The notes under the pieces: generated by a model | What the model saw: only the letters and a program-made list of their open reading frames with translations | What the model was told of the DNA's origin: nothing | The model's database searches: none | Shown: one piece after another, positions 1 through 9,201 of the stretch | Position numbering within the stretch: position 1 is the stretch's first letter | Layout: each line of letters opens with the position of its first letter | Translations under genes and position numbers: made by a program | From: Sphingomonas sp. PP-CE-3G-477 | GTDB taxonomy: Bacteria; Pseudomonadota; Alphaproteobacteria; Sphingomonadales; Sphingomonadaceae | Assembly: GCF_003050745.1 (NCBI RefSeq) | Contig: NZ_QAOF01000003.1 | Location: 124,001 to 188,000, forward strand | Length of the DNA: 64,000 nucleotides | Direction: 5' to 3'

Positions 1-3000
1 CCACATCGGCAAGCTTTCGGTCGGTCGCCTCACGCTGGCGAAGCGCGTACTCGGGACCCAAAGGATCGGGACGCTCGAAGGCCGCGCCGACATCCGCTCC
101 GGCCGTGCACTCGTCGACCTCAAGGCACGGGTCGCTGGCAGCGATGACCTGAAGCTCCGGATCGATGCCGAGCCCGCCCGCGACCGCTTCGACCTCGACG
201 TCGCCGCGAAGGGGGCCGCGGGCGGCGTGCTCGCGCGGATGGCGAAGGCGAGGGGCCCGGTCGCGCTCGCGGTCACCGGCGACGGCAGCTGGGCGAAGTG
301 GAATGGCCGCGCGAACGGCATCGTCGGCACGACCCGCGTCGTCGATCTCGCGCTCGCGCAGGTCGCCGGGCGCTATACGCTGTCGGGCACGCTCTCGCCG
401 TCGTCGCTGCTGAAGGGCCGGCTGCAAAAGCTGACGGCGCCGCGTATCCTCGTCAACGGCAGCGCTGGGTTCGCCAACCGCCGCCTCGACGGCCAGCTCT
501 CGCTGCGTACGCCCGCGCTGGCGATCGACACGACCGGCATCATCGATCTCGCCGCCAACGCCTACCGCGACGTGCGGATCAAGGCACGACTGCTCCGGCC
601 GCCCGCGCTGTTCGCCAACATGACCGGCAACATGGTCGAATTGCGCGCGATCCTCGACGGCCCGTTCGCGACCGCGGCGTTCGACTATCGTCTCGACGCC
701 AGCCGGTTCGCATTCGACCAGACCGGGTTCGAGAACGCGCACGCCGCCGGCAAGGGGCGGCTGTCCGCTGCGCCAGTGACGGTACCGATCCGCTTCACCG
801 CCGCGCGCGTCACCGGAGTCGGCACGGTGGCGGGCGGGATCCTGCGCAACCTGTCGGTCGACGGACTGCTCCGCGTGACGCCGACGCTGCTCACCGGCGA
901 CGCGCTCAAGCTCCGTTCCGACAAGCTCACCGGCAGCATCAATCTCGCGGTCGACCTGCGCAACGGCCAGTTCGAGGTCGGCATCAACGGCGGGCTCGGC
1001 CGCTATCTGATCCCCGGCCTCGGCATCGTCGACGTCAAGTCCACGCTGCGCGTCGTCCCCGGCCCGAACCGCAAGGGCACGCGCGTGATCGGCCAGGGCA
1101 GCGCGCAGATGGTGCGGCTCGACAACGCCTTCTTCCGCAGCCTCGCAGGCGGGTTGCCGCGGATCACCACCAACCTCGAACGCACCACCGACGGCGTGCT
1201 GCACTTCACCAACCTAGTCCTCACCGCGCCGCAGATCCGGCTGACCGGCAACGGCTATCGTCGGCGCGACGGGACCTTCCACTTCGAGGGCGGCGGGCGC
1301 CAGCAGACTTACGGCCCGGTGACGCTGAAACTCGACGGCCAGATCGAGAAGCCGACGCTCGACCTCGTCTTCGCCAGCCCTAACGCGACGCTCGGCCTGT
1401 CGAACGTCCGCGCGCATCTCGATCCGACGCCGCAGGGGTTTGCCTTCACTGCGGCGGGCGGATCGCGGCTCGGGCCGTTCACCACCAACGGTGCCATCCT
1501 GTTGCCGCCGGGCGCGGGCGCGACGATCGCGATCGCCGCGCTGAACGTCGCAGGGACGCGGGCGAGCGGGAACATCGCGGTCGTCGATGGCGGCTTCAAC
1601 GGCGCGCTCGCGGTTGCCGGCGGCGGCATCTCGGGTGAACTCCTGTTCCGCCCGGTCGGCCAGATTCAGCGCGTCGAAGGGCATCTCGCCGCAAAGGCCG
1701 CGACGCTCGACGGCATCGCGCTGCGCCAGGGCAAGCTCGATTTCGTCACGTTGCTCGATCCCGCCGGCACCTCGATCGAGGCGACCGCGACCGGCCTCGG
1801 CCTGCGTCGCGGCACGTTCAGCCTCGCGCGGTTCAACGGTTCCGCGTCGCTGCGCGGTGGCGTCGGCACAATCAAGGCATCGATCGCCGGCTCCCGCGGC
1901 CGCGCGTTCGATATCCAGAGCGTCACGCAGGTGACCGCCACGAGCTACGCGATCTCCGCGCAAGGCACGCTCGACGGCCGCCCGCTTAAACTGCTCACGC
2001 CGGCGGTTTTGACCCAGGAAGACGATGGCTGGCACCTCGCGCCGACCAAGCTCAGCTTCTCGGGCGGCGAGGCCCAGGTCGGCGGCCGCTTCACTGCCGC
2101 CAGCACCGCGATCGACGCCAGCCTGACGCGCATGCCGCTCGCGATCCTCGACATCGCCTATCCCGGGCTCGGTCTGAGCGGCAGCGCCTCGGGCAGCTTC
2201 ACGATCGCGACCGCCAATGGTGTAGCCCCGACCGGCAAGGCGAACGTGACGATCCGTGGCCTCAGCCGTGCCGGCCTCGTCCTCTCGTCGCGCCCGATCG
2301 ACGTCGGCGTCGCGGCGGTGCTCTCCCCCGACAAGCTCGGCTTGCGCGCGGTGATCGCGTCCGCCGGCAAGACGATCGGCCGCGCCCAGGCCCAACTCGC
2401 GCCGCTGGGGCAGGGGGACCTGGCCTCGCGGATCAGCAACGCCCGCCTGTTCGGACAACTCCGCTACAGCGGTCCGGCCGACACGCTCTGGCGGCTTACC
2501 GGCGTCGAGCTGTTCGACCTGTCCGGCCCGGTCGCGATCGGCGCGGACGTCGTCGGCACGCTCGCCAACCCGACCTTGCGCGGCGTCGTCCAGGCCAACG
2601 GTGCGCGGATCGAAAGCGCGACCACCGGCACCGTCCTAACCAACGTCCAGGCGACCGGCCGGTTCGGCGGTTCGCGGCTCGTGATCGACCGGTTCGGTGC
2701 GGACGCGGGCAAGGGCGGGCGCGTCACCGGCACCGGCCAGTTCGAATTCGCCGCCGCGGCCGGGATCGGCCTCGACCTCGCGCTTCAGGCCGATAAGGCG
2801 GTGATGATCAACCGCGATGACATCGGTGCGACCGTCACCGGGCCGCTGACGTTCAAGTCGAACGGCTCGGGCGGCACGATCGCCGGCGACGTCATACTCG
2901 ACAAGAGCCGCTATCGCCTCGGCCAGGCCACCGCGGCCAGCGCCGTCCCCCAGCTCAACATCCGCGAGATCAATCTGCCCGACGGCGGCGAGGAAGTCGC

Positions 3001-3727
3001 GACGCCGACCAAGCCCTGGACGCTGGCGATTAAGGCGCGCGCGCCGAACCAGGTGATGGTCAGCGGCCTCGGCCTCACCAGCGAATGGTCCGCCAACCTC
3101 CAGATCGCCGGCCAGCCCGAGAACCCGGCGATCACCGGCCGCGCGACGCTGATCCGCGGCGACTACGAGTTCGCCGGGCGGCAGTTCGAGTTGGCGCGCG
3201 GCGTGATCCGCTTCGACGGGCAGGTGCCGGCGAACCCGGCTTTGGATATCGAGGCGAACGCGGACTCGACGGGCCTCAGCGCATCGATCCGCGTTACCGG
3301 CTACGCGCTCAAACCCGAGATCGGCTTCACCAGCACGCCAGCCTTGCCCGAGGACGAGCTCCTCTCGCGGCTGCTGTTCGGCACCTCGATTACCAACCTA
3401 TCCGCGCCCGAAGCGTTGCAGCTCGCGGCGGCAGTCGCGGCATTGCAGGGCGGAGGCAGTGGCTTGAACCCGATCAACGCGGTGCGCCGCGCGGCCGGGC
3501 TCGATCGCCTCCGCATCCTCCCCGCCGATCCGCAGACCGGGCAGGGCACCTCGATCGCCGCCGGCAAATACGTCACCCGGCGCCTGTATGCGGAGATCGT
3601 CACCGACGGTCAGGGCTATTCCGCCACGCAGGTCGAGTTCCAGGTCACCCGCTGGCTGTCGCTGCTGTCGAGCATCTCCACGCTCGGCCGCCAGAGCGCC
3701 AACGTCCGCGTGTCGAAGGATTATTGA
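1..3727 (+). CDS. tamB: TamB-type translocation/assembly protein, 3' part
   Basis: The reading frame is open from the left edge (frame 2), so the N-terminus and inner-membrane anchor lie outside the window; about 1240 residues are visible. The protein is a long run of beta-strand-like repeats rich in Gly, Leu, Ile and Asp, and it ends in a typical TamB (DUF490) C-terminal domain containing LPEDELLSRLLFG and a final segment with aromatic alternation. TamB spans the periplasm and works with the outer-membrane protein TamA in outer-membrane protein insertion and lipid transport. TamA would be expected just upstream, outside the window. The nagZ start follows after 38 bases. The assignment to the family is secure; the exact substrate is not shown by sequence. 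Confidence 0.9.
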   Translation, partial: HIGKLSVGRLTLAKRVLGTQRIGTLEGRADIRSGRALVDLKARVAGSDDLKLRIDAEPARDRFDLDVAAKGAAGGVLARMAKARGPVALAVTGDGSWAKWNGRANGIVGTTRVVDLALAQVAGRYTLSGTLSPSSLLKGRLQKLTAPRILVNGSAGFANRRLDGQLSLRTPALAIDTTGIIDLAANAYRDVRIKARLLRPPALFANMTGNMVELRAILDGPFATAAFDYRLDASRFAFDQTGFENAHAAGKGRLSAAPVTVPIRFTAARVTGVGTVAGGILRNLSVDGLLRVTPTLLTGDALKLRSDKLTGSINLAVDLRNGQFEVGINGGLGRYLIPGLGIVDVKSTLRVVPGPNRKGTRVIGQGSAQMVRLDNAFFRSLAGGLPRITTNLERTTDGVLHFTNLVLTAPQIRLTGNGYRRRDGTFHFEGGGRQQTYGPVTLKLDGQIEKPTLDLVFASPNATLGLSNVRAHLDPTPQGFAFTAAGGSRLGPFTTNGAILLPPGAGATIAIAALNVAGTRASGNIAVVDGGFNGALAVAGGGISGELLFRPVGQIQRVEGHLAAKAATLDGIALRQGKLDFVTLLDPAGTSIEATATGLGLRRGTFSLARFNGSASLRGGVGTIKASIAGSRGRAFDIQSVTQVTATSYAISAQGTLDGRPLKLLTPAVLTQEDDGWHLAPTKLSFSGGEAQVGGRFTAASTAIDASLTRMPLAILDIAYPGLGLSGSASGSFTIATANGVAPTGKANVTIRGLSRAGLVLSSRPIDVGVAAVLSPDKLGLRAVIASAGKTIGRAQAQLAPLGQGDLASRISNARLFGQLRYSGPADTLWRLTGVELFDLSGPVAIGADVVGTLANPTLRGVVQANGARIESATTGTVLTNVQATGRFGGSRLVIDRFGADAGKGGRVTGTGQFEFAAAAGIGLDLALQADKAVMINRDDIGATVTGPLTFKSNGSGGTIAGDVILDKSRYRLGQATAASAVPQLNIREINLPDGGEEVATPTKPWTLAIKARAPNQVMVSGLGLTSEWSANLQIAGQPENPAITGRATLIRGDYEFAGRQFELARGVIRFDGQVPANPALDIEANADSTGLSASIRVTGYALKPEIGFTSTPALPEDELLSRLLFGTSITNLSAPEALQLAAAVAALQGGGSGLNPINAVRRAAGLDRLRILPADPQTGQGTSIAAGKYVTRRLYAEIVTDGQGYSATQVEFQVTRWLSLLSSISTLGRQSANVRVSKDY

Positions 3728-3765
3728 AGGATGATCCTTCCGCGGTGCTGGGATAGAGACGAGGC

Positions 3766-4767
3766 ATGAAGCCCGTCATCTTCGGCCTGTCCGGCCCCGT
3801 CCTCACCCCCGCCGAACACGCGTTCTTTGCCGAGTGCGAACCCGCCGGCTACATCCTGTTCAAGCGCAACATCGTCGATCGACCACAGGTCCGCGCGCTG
3901 ACGGACTCTCTCCGCGCGCTGGCCGGACGCCAGGACCTGGCGATCCTGATCGACCAGGAGGGCGGACGCGTCGCCAGAATGGGGCCGCCGGAATGGCCGG
4001 CATTCCCCGCTGGCCCGGTATTCGACGCAGCCTACGAACGCGCGCCAATGACCGCGATCCAGGCGGCATGCGCCAACGCGCAGGCACTCGGCGTGATGCT
4101 CAGCGAGGTCGGGATCACCGTCGACTGCCTGCCGCTGCTCGACGTGTCGCAGCCGGACACTACGGAGGCCGTCGCCTCGCGGACGTTCGGCTCCGACCCC
4201 ATGCGCGTCGCAGCCCTCGGCCGCGCGACGCTCGAAGGGCTGGCCGAAGGCGGCGTGGTCGGTGTCGTCAAGCACATGCCCGGCCACGGCCGCGCGAAGG
4301 TCGATACGCACCACCACCTCCCCACCGTCACCGCGACCGATGCAGACCTCGAGATCGACCTCGAACCCTTCCGCACGCTCAACCAGGCGCCGATGGGCAT
4401 GACCTCGCATATCGTCTTCGACGCGTGGGACGCCGACCGCCCCGCGACGCTGTCGTCGATCGTGATCGACGAGATCATCCGTCGACGGATCGGCTTCGAC
4501 GGCCTGCTGATGACCGACGACATCGACATGAAGGCGCTATCCGGCACCGCCGGCGACAAGGCGGCGGGCGCGATCGCCGCCGGGTGCGATCTGGTGCTCG
4601 ACTGCTGGGCGCGGATGGACGAGATGGTCGAGATCGCCGGGCGGCTTGGGGAAATCTCTGATGCCTCGCGCGCGAGGCTCGATCGGGCGATGGCGTCGGT
4701 CAGCCCAGCCAAGGGTGACTTTGCTGACCTGATCGCGACGCGGGACGCGCTCTTGGCGCGCGCCTGA
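3766..4767 (+). CDS. nagZ: beta-N-acetylhexosaminidase NagZ
   Basis: A 333-residue glycoside hydrolase family 3 protein, the normal size for cytoplasmic NagZ. It removes N-acetylglucosamine from anhydro-muropeptides in peptidoglycan recycling. The family signature KHMPGHG lies near residue 169, followed by the DTHHH loop with the acid/base His, and the nucleophile Asp is in LMTDDIDM near residue 250. The ATG at 3766 starts the family's usual N-terminus. In many alphaproteobacteria nagZ is followed directly by scpA; here a reverse-strand module and repeats come between them. Confidence 0.95.
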   Translation: MKPVIFGLSGPVLTPAEHAFFAECEPAGYILFKRNIVDRPQVRALTDSLRALAGRQDLAILIDQEGGRVARMGPPEWPAFPAGPVFDAAYERAPMTAIQAACANAQALGVMLSEVGITVDCLPLLDVSQPDTTEAVASRTFGSDPMRVAALGRATLEGLAEGGVVGVVKHMPGHGRAKVDTHHHLPTVTATDADLEIDLEPFRTLNQAPMGMTSHIVFDAWDADRPATLSSIVIDEIIRRRIGFDGLLMTDDIDMKALSGTAGDKAAGAIAAGCDLVLDCWARMDEMVEIAGRLGEISDASRARLDRAMASVSPAKGDFADLIATRDALLARA

Positions 4768-4786
4768 CTCTAGCCCATCACCCCCC

Positions 4787-4884
4787 CCCCGGCGGAGGCC
4801 GGGGCCCAGTTGGAAAAATCGCAGTAACGGGGCGCCGTCCTCAATCATCGACGTCCCCCAACTGGGCCCCGGCCTTCGCCGGGG
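4787..4884. repeat. palindromic GGGGCCCA repeat, copy A
   Basis: Arms of about 27 bases (4787-4813 and 4858-4884) are inverted copies built around GGCCGGGGCCCAGTTGG. A run of ten C lies at the left edge. The central part shares the blocks GACGTCG and GTTACTGCGA with copies at 47530-47632 and 62656-62763; copy A is in the opposite orientation to those two. It is an interspersed repeat of unknown function, not a clean terminator. Confidence 0.85.
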
Positions 4885-4913
4885 TGGTGGGTTCTGTGGA
4901 AAGCACACCATCC

Positions 4914-5045
4914 GTTCGTCCTGAGTAGCGGCTGACCTTGGCGAAGCGGCGTATCGAAGGACAGGTTGGCACGCGGAACCTGTGCTTCGATACGCGCCTT
5001 CGATACGGCTCTGACGAGCCTACTCAGTCGCTACTCAGCACGAAT
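4914..5045. repeat. inverted-repeat element with CTGAGTAGCG ends
   Basis: The ends 4914-4935 and 5024-5045 are imperfect inverted copies (about 19 of 22 positions) around CTGAGTAGCG. The inside holds two copies of CTTCGATACG-type sequence and one in inverse orientation (CGTATCGAAGG). Together with copy A this fills the 343-base gap between nagZ and map, which contains no credible gene. Confidence 0.7.
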
Positions 5046-5110
5046 GGTTGAGGGGGAGCGACTGAGATCAAGGGTGAGATGCGGTCAAACTAACGTCCCC
5101 GCCCCCGCGA

Positions 5111-5884
5111 TCACCCCAACCCCCGAGCCCGCTCATCCCCGCGCAACGTCAGAACCTCGACCCCGCCGCGCGTCACCGCCACCGTATGCTCGAACTGCGC
5201 CGAAAGCTTGCCGTCGTCGGTCACCACGGTCCACCCGTCATCCTCGGTCGACACTTTCCGCGTCCCCTGGTTGATCATCGGCTCGATCGTGAAGACCATC
5301 CCCGTACGCAACATCATGCCGGTCCCGGCACGCCCGAAGTTGAGCACCTGCGGCTCCTCGTGCATCTCGCGACCGATGCCGTGGCCGCAATAGTCGCGCA
5401 CCACCGCATAGCCGTGCTTCTTTGCGTGGCGCTCGACCGCGAAGCCGATATCGCCGAGATGCGCGCCCGCCCGCACTTGCCGGATACCCTGCCACATCGC
5501 CTCCTGCGCGACCCGCACGAGGCGCTTCGCGGCGGGCGGAACGGTACCCACCCTATACGTCTTGCTCGAATCGGCGATGAAACCGTTCTTCTCCAGCGTG
5601 ATGTCCAGATTGACGATGTCGCCATCGCGAATGACGTCGCGAACGTTCGGCACGCCGTGGCAGACGACGTGATTGATCGAGCTGTTGAGGACATATTCGA
5701 AGCCATATTGCCCCTTGCTCGCGGGCCGGGCGGCGAGGTCACCGGTAATGTAGCGATCGACCATGTCGTTGACCTGCAACGTCGACAGCCCCGCCAGATC
5801 CTGCTCGTCGAGCATCTCGAACACCGACGCCAGCAAAGCGCCCGATACGCGCATCAGCGCCAGTTCGGCCGGCGTCTTCACCAT
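5111..5884 (-). CDS. map: type I methionine aminopeptidase paired with ParD-like protein
   Basis: A 257-residue MetAP that removes the initiator Met from nascent proteins. All five metal ligands are visible: the two Asp in NLDIT and FIADSS, His in GHGIGREMHEEP, Glu in TIEPM and Glu in the final FEHTVAV. There is no extra N-terminal zinc domain. The ATG is one base after the stop of the ParD-like gene, so translation is probably coupled. The pair is reverse to its neighbours nagZ and scpA. The main housekeeping map may be elsewhere in the genome; whether this copy is essential or a specialised paralogue cannot be told from the window. Confidence 0.93.
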   Translation of the reverse strand: MVKTPAELALMRVSGALLASVFEMLDEQDLAGLSTLQVNDMVDRYITGDLAARPASKGQYGFEYVLNSSINHVVCHGVPNVRDVIRDGDIVNLDITLEKNGFIADSSKTYRVGTVPPAAKRLVRVAQEAMWQGIRQVRAGAHLGDIGFAVERHAKKHGYAVVRDYCGHGIGREMHEEPQVLNFGRAGTGMMLRTGMVFTIEPMINQGTRKVSTEDDGWTVVTDDGKLSAQFEHTVAVTRGGVEVLTLRGDERARGLG

Positions 5885-5885
5885 C

Positions 5886-6092
5886 TCAGGCTGCCGTTTT
5901 CTCGGTGACGCGCACCGACGCCGCGGCGAGTTGCGCGGTGACGATATCGTTGAACGACATTGTCGGGTTGGCCTCGGCGAGCATGCCGATCTTCATCCAG
6001 AACTCCGCCTGCGCATTGATCGACCGGCACAGCACCTGGCTCGCCCGCCGCGCGTCCTCGTGCAGCGCGTCGTCGATCTTCACGATACCCAT
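5886..6092 (-). CDS. ParD-like small protein
   Basis: 68 residues, beginning MGIVKIDDALHEDARRAS and followed by a helical segment with MSFNDIVTAQLAA. This resembles the ParD-like antitoxin family (ribbon-helix-helix type). No ParE toxin is next to it; the partner gene is map, one base downstream. A large palindrome (6114-6143) covers the likely promoter, as expected for an autoregulated ribbon-helix-helix protein. Possible roles are a regulator of map or an antitoxin-like partner of MetAP; neither is shown by sequence alone. Confidence 0.75.
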   Translation of the reverse strand: MGIVKIDDALHEDARRASQVLCRSINAQAEFWMKIGMLAEANPTMSFNDIVTAQLAAASVRVTEKTAA

Positions 6093-6113
6093 TCAAACCC
6101 CACATCCGCCGTG

Positions 6114-6143
6114 ACCATATGAAACGTGTACGGTTCATATGGT
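6114..6143 (-). promoter_or_regulatory. palindromic operator of ParD-like/map operon
   Basis: Perfect 10-base arms ACCATATGAA (6114-6123) and TTCATATGGT (6134-6143) flank a ten-base centre that is itself partly symmetric (13 of 15 pairs overall). On the reverse strand a -35-like TTGACG (6153-6148) is 17 bases from TACACG (6130-6125), so the palindrome covers the promoter. It lies 22 bases upstream of the ParD-like start. The scpA start is 55 bases away on the other side, so it could also affect scpA. Confidence 0.65.
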
Positions 6144-6198
6144 ATGTCGTCAAACGTGGAGGGTGGATGCTCAGCAGCGCGCGCTGTAGCGTCCGACG

Positions 6199-6921
6199 AT
6201 GGACGATGCGCAACTGACCCTGGATCTGGACGGATGGGAGGGGCCGCTCGATCTGCTGCTGTCACTCGCGCGCGGACAGAAGGTCGATCTGCGGAAAATC
6301 TCGATCCTCGCGCTGGTCGAGCAGTATCTGGCGTACGTCGACTCCGCCCGCGCGTTAAAGCTCGAACTGGCCGCCGATTATCTCGTGATGGCGGCGTGGC
6401 TCGCCTATCTGAAGTCGGCGTTGCTCCTGCCACGCGATCCGCTCGCCGAGCCCGATCCGGAGGAACTCGCGCTGCGGCTCCAACTGCGGCTCGAACGCCT
6501 GAGTGCGATGCGCGAGGCCGGTGCGCGGCTGATGGCGCGAGACCGGACCGGGCGCGACGTGTTCCTGCGCTGCGCCCCCGAGGGTCTGCGGACGGTGCGC
6601 AAGGCCGCGTGGCAGGCGGAAATATTCGACCTGATCGCCGCGTACGGCCGCATTTCCGCGCGGACGCGGCCGGTGATGCACGTCGTCGCCGACCGCGAGG
6701 TCATGACGCTGGAGGCGGCGCTCGAGCGCGTGTCGATGCTGGTCGGCGAGCGGATCGACTGGAGCGTGATCGAAAGCTTCCTCCCCGAAGCGGGCGAGCG
6801 TCTCCGGCGGTCGGCGCTGGCGTCGAGCTTCGTCGCAGCGCTCGAACTCGCGCGGCAGGGGAAGATCGAACTGCGCCAGGCGTCGCCCTTCGCGCCGCTG
6901 TATCTGAGAGCCAGCGCGTGA
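6199..6921 (+). CDS. scpA: segregation and condensation protein ScpA
   Basis: A 240-residue kleisin of the SMC-ScpAB condensin complex that organises and segregates the chromosome. The N-terminus has the family hallmark GWEGPLDLLLSLARGQKVD and, near residue 60, YLVMAAWLAYLKSALLLP. The C-terminus carries a winged-helix-like kleisin end. It overlaps scpB by four bases. The start ATG at 6199 has only a weak ribosome binding site, but it places the conserved N-terminus correctly. Confidence 0.95.
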   Translation: MDDAQLTLDLDGWEGPLDLLLSLARGQKVDLRKISILALVEQYLAYVDSARALKLELAADYLVMAAWLAYLKSALLLPRDPLAEPDPEELALRLQLRLERLSAMREAGARLMARDRTGRDVFLRCAPEGLRTVRKAAWQAEIFDLIAAYGRISARTRPVMHVVADREVMTLEAALERVSMLVGERIDWSVIESFLPEAGERLRRSALASSFVAALELARQGKIELRQASPFAPLYLRASA

Positions 6922-7520
6922 CCCCGTCCGACGACTTCACGCGCGCCGTCGAGGCGGTGCTGTTCGCGGCCGAGACCCCGCTGACGATCGACGCGATCCG
7001 CGCGCATGTCGGCACCGGCGACGTTCGAGCGGCGCTCGACCAGTTGACCGCCGACTATGCCGGCCGCGGCATCGCCATCGTCCGGCGCGGCGAGCGCTGG
7101 CAGTTCCAGACCGCGCCCGACATGGCGCACATGCTCCGCCGTGACCGCGAAGAACCGCGCAAGCTTAGTCGCGCTGGGATCGAGACGCTGGCGATCATAG
7201 CGTACCACGAGCCCGTGACCCGCGCGGAAATCGAGGCGATTCGCGGGGTGCAGATCTCGAAGGGGACGCTCGACGTCCTGATGGAAGCGGGCTGGGTGAA
7301 GCCCGCTGGACGACGCGAAGTGCCGGGCCGCCCGCTGATGTTCGCGACCACGCCTGCATTCCTCGTCCATTTCGGCCTCCAGAGCCGCCGCGACCTGCCC
7401 GGAATCGACGATCTGCGCGCCGCCGGGCTGCTCGATCCGGTCGATCTCGCCTTCGATCGGCTCGAAGATGGCGAAGACGACCGGGAAGATGGCGAGGTGA
7501 CTGGCAAAGCGGCAGGATGA
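6918..7520 (+). CDS. scpB: segregation and condensation protein ScpB
   Basis: 200 residues with a GTG start in the overlap GTGA with the scpA stop. ScpB binds the ScpA C-terminal region in the condensin complex. Family features include AVEAVLFAAETPLT at the N-terminus, then SRAGIETLAIIAYHEPVTR and the second winged helix with GRREVPGRPLMFATTPAFL. The same frame stays open far upstream of 6918 inside scpA, but that part is only a shadow of scpA. Confidence 0.95.
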   Translation: MTPSDDFTRAVEAVLFAAETPLTIDAIRAHVGTGDVRAALDQLTADYAGRGIAIVRRGERWQFQTAPDMAHMLRRDREEPRKLSRAGIETLAIIAYHEPVTRAEIEAIRGVQISKGTLDVLMEAGWVKPAGRREVPGRPLMFATTPAFLVHFGLQSRRDLPGIDDLRAAGLLDPVDLAFDRLEDGEDDREDGEVTGKAAG

Positions 7521-7555
7521 GGCTTAGATAGGGTTCAGTTTCCAGGAGAATTGCC

Positions 7556-7801
7556 ATGGGCGGTTTTAGCCCGATTCACTTGCTCGTTCTCGCGGTCGTC
7601 GCGATCCTCCTTCTCGGCGGCGGCCGATTCTCGAACCTGATGGGCGACGTCGCCAAGGGCGTGAAGAACTTCAAGAAGGGCATGTCCGAGAACGACGACG
7701 AGACGCCGGCCAAGCCATCGGCCCGGATCGAAGCGCAGAAGACTGCCGATCCCGCGTTCGATCGCGACGGCAATCGCGTCCGCGACGACCGTCCTGCCTG
7801 A
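7556..7801 (+). CDS. tatA: twin-arginine translocase subunit TatA
   Basis: 81 residues. One N-terminal membrane helix (HLLVLAVVAILLLGGG) is followed by an amphipathic helix with GDVAKGVKNFKKGM, the usual TatA layout. TatA multimers form the pathway for folded proteins across the inner membrane. A good ribosome binding site, AGGAGA, precedes the ATG. It is the first gene of tatABC and follows scpB by 35 bases. Confidence 0.95.
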   Translation: MGGFSPIHLLVLAVVAILLLGGGRFSNLMGDVAKGVKNFKKGMSENDDETPAKPSARIEAQKTADPAFDRDGNRVRDDRPA

Positions 7802-7839
7802 AGCCGGCAGAGTTGACGACACTAGATAGGCGCGGCTGA

Positions 7840-8355
7840 ATGTTCGATATCGCGCCCTCCGAGTTTCTGCTCGTGGCCTTCGTCGCGCTCGTCGTGATCG
7901 GTCCGAAGGATTTGCCGAAGGCGATGCGCGTGGTCGGCTATTGGGTCGGCAAGGCGCGCGGCGTCGCGCGGCAATTTCGCTCGGGCTTCGATTCGATGGT
8001 CCGCGAGGCCGAGCTCGAAGAGATGGAAAAGCGCTGGGCGTCGGAAAACGAACGCATCATGCGCGAGCATCCGCAGACGGCCACGGCTGCGGACACGCCT
8101 ATCGATACCACGCAGGTGGTGCATTCCCCCGAGACCGACACGCACCACGACGATCATACGTCCGAGCCGATCATGGTCGAAAAGCCCGTCGTCGCGGCCG
8201 CCGACCAGCATGCGCTGCCACCCGCATCCGCATCCACACCCGAACATCCTGCGGATGAACCGAAGCAGGCGACCGATCGCGGTCCCGATCTCTTCGACAC
8301 GCCTGCACCGAACGCCAACGACAAGACCGGCAAGTCCGACGTCGCGTCGTCGTGA
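7840..8355 (+). CDS. tatB: twin-arginine translocase subunit TatB
   Basis: 171 residues beginning MFDIAPSEFLLVAFVALVVIGPKDLP, the conserved TatB membrane helix with its GPKDLP turn. An amphipathic helix and a long acidic, Pro/Thr/His-rich tail follow. TatB forms the substrate receptor with TatC. It sits between tatA and tatC with gaps of 38 and 58 bases. Confidence 0.95.
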   Translation: MFDIAPSEFLLVAFVALVVIGPKDLPKAMRVVGYWVGKARGVARQFRSGFDSMVREAELEEMEKRWASENERIMREHPQTATAADTPIDTTQVVHSPETDTHHDDHTSEPIMVEKPVVAAADQHALPPASASTPEHPADEPKQATDRGPDLFDTPAPNANDKTGKSDVASS

Positions 8356-8413
8356 CGAGACCCGTCGTGACCATGTCCGTCGTGAACGCCTCCCAGACCG
8401 CTGAAAGCCTAGC

Positions 8414-9196
8414 ATGAGCGAGATCGACGAAAGCCGGGCCCCGTTGCTCGACCATCTGATCGAACTGCGGCGGCGGCTGCTCTACTGCATCGCCGCGCTG
8501 GTCGTGACGTTCGCGGTGGCGATGTATTTCGCCGAGAACATCTTCGGCTTCCTGGTCCATCCGCTGCTCGCGGCCGGCCAGAACAAGGTCATCTACACCG
8601 AGATTTTCGAAGCCTTCTTCGTCCAGATCAAGGTGGCGTTCTTCGCCGCGATGATGCTGTCGTTCCCGGTGATCGCGAACCAGCTCTGGCAGTTCGTCGC
8701 GCCCGGTCTCTACAAGAAGGAGAAGCGCGCGCTCCTGCCGTTCATCCTCGCGACGCCGGTGCTGTTCCTGACCGGCGCGGCGATGGCGTATTACATCGCT
8801 ATCCCGATGGCGCTGCACTTCCTGCTCGGGTTCGACGGGATGGTGGGCGGCATCCACCGCGAGGCGCTGCCGGCGATCGGTAACTACCTGTCGTTCACGA
8901 TGCAGTTCCTGTTCGGCTTCGGCATCTCGTTCCTGCTGCCGGTCCTGCTGATGCTGCTGGAGCGCGCCGGGATCGTCACGCGCAAGCAGCTGATCGGTGC
9001 GCGGCGCTATGCGATCGTCGCGGCGTTCGCGATTGCGGCGGTGCTGACGCCGCCGGATATCGGCTCGCAGCTGTTGCTCGCGATCCCGCTCGTCATCCTG
9101 TACGAAATGGCGCTGATCGGCATTTGGTTCACCGAGCGCAGCCGGGCGAAGTCGAAGGCGATCGAGGGCGACTCCACCGACATCGTCAAGAGCTGA
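8414..9196 (+). CDS. tatC: twin-arginine translocase subunit TatC
   Basis: 260 residues with six predicted membrane helices. TatC recognises the twin-arginine signal peptide. The N-terminus has the conserved LLDHLIELRRRLL, and FAAMMLSFPVIANQLWQFVAPGLYKKEK follows in the first half (given here only as the TatC hallmark PGLYKKEK). The gene ends the operon and a strong hairpin terminator follows within six bases. serS, often next in other alphaproteobacteria, is absent here. Confidence 0.96.
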   Translation: MSEIDESRAPLLDHLIELRRRLLYCIAALVVTFAVAMYFAENIFGFLVHPLLAAGQNKVIYTEIFEAFFVQIKVAFFAAMMLSFPVIANQLWQFVAPGLYKKEKRALLPFILATPVLFLTGAAMAYYIAIPMALHFLLGFDGMVGGIHREALPAIGNYLSFTMQFLFGFGISFLLPVLLMLLERAGIVTRKQLIGARRYAIVAAFAIAAVLTPPDIGSQLLLAIPLVILYEMALIGIWFTERSRAKSKAIEGDSTDIVKS

Positions 9197-9201
9197 AACG
9201 A

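Noticed and set aside
1214..2458. Long open frame antisense to tamB (414 codons)
   Set aside because: High-GC antisense shadow; composition is Arg/Glu/Ala-rich and has no family features, while the sense frame is a clear TamB.
5886..6092. Canonical ParDE toxin-antitoxin system
   Set aside because: No ParE-like gene lies next to the ParD-like gene; the partner is methionine aminopeptidase.
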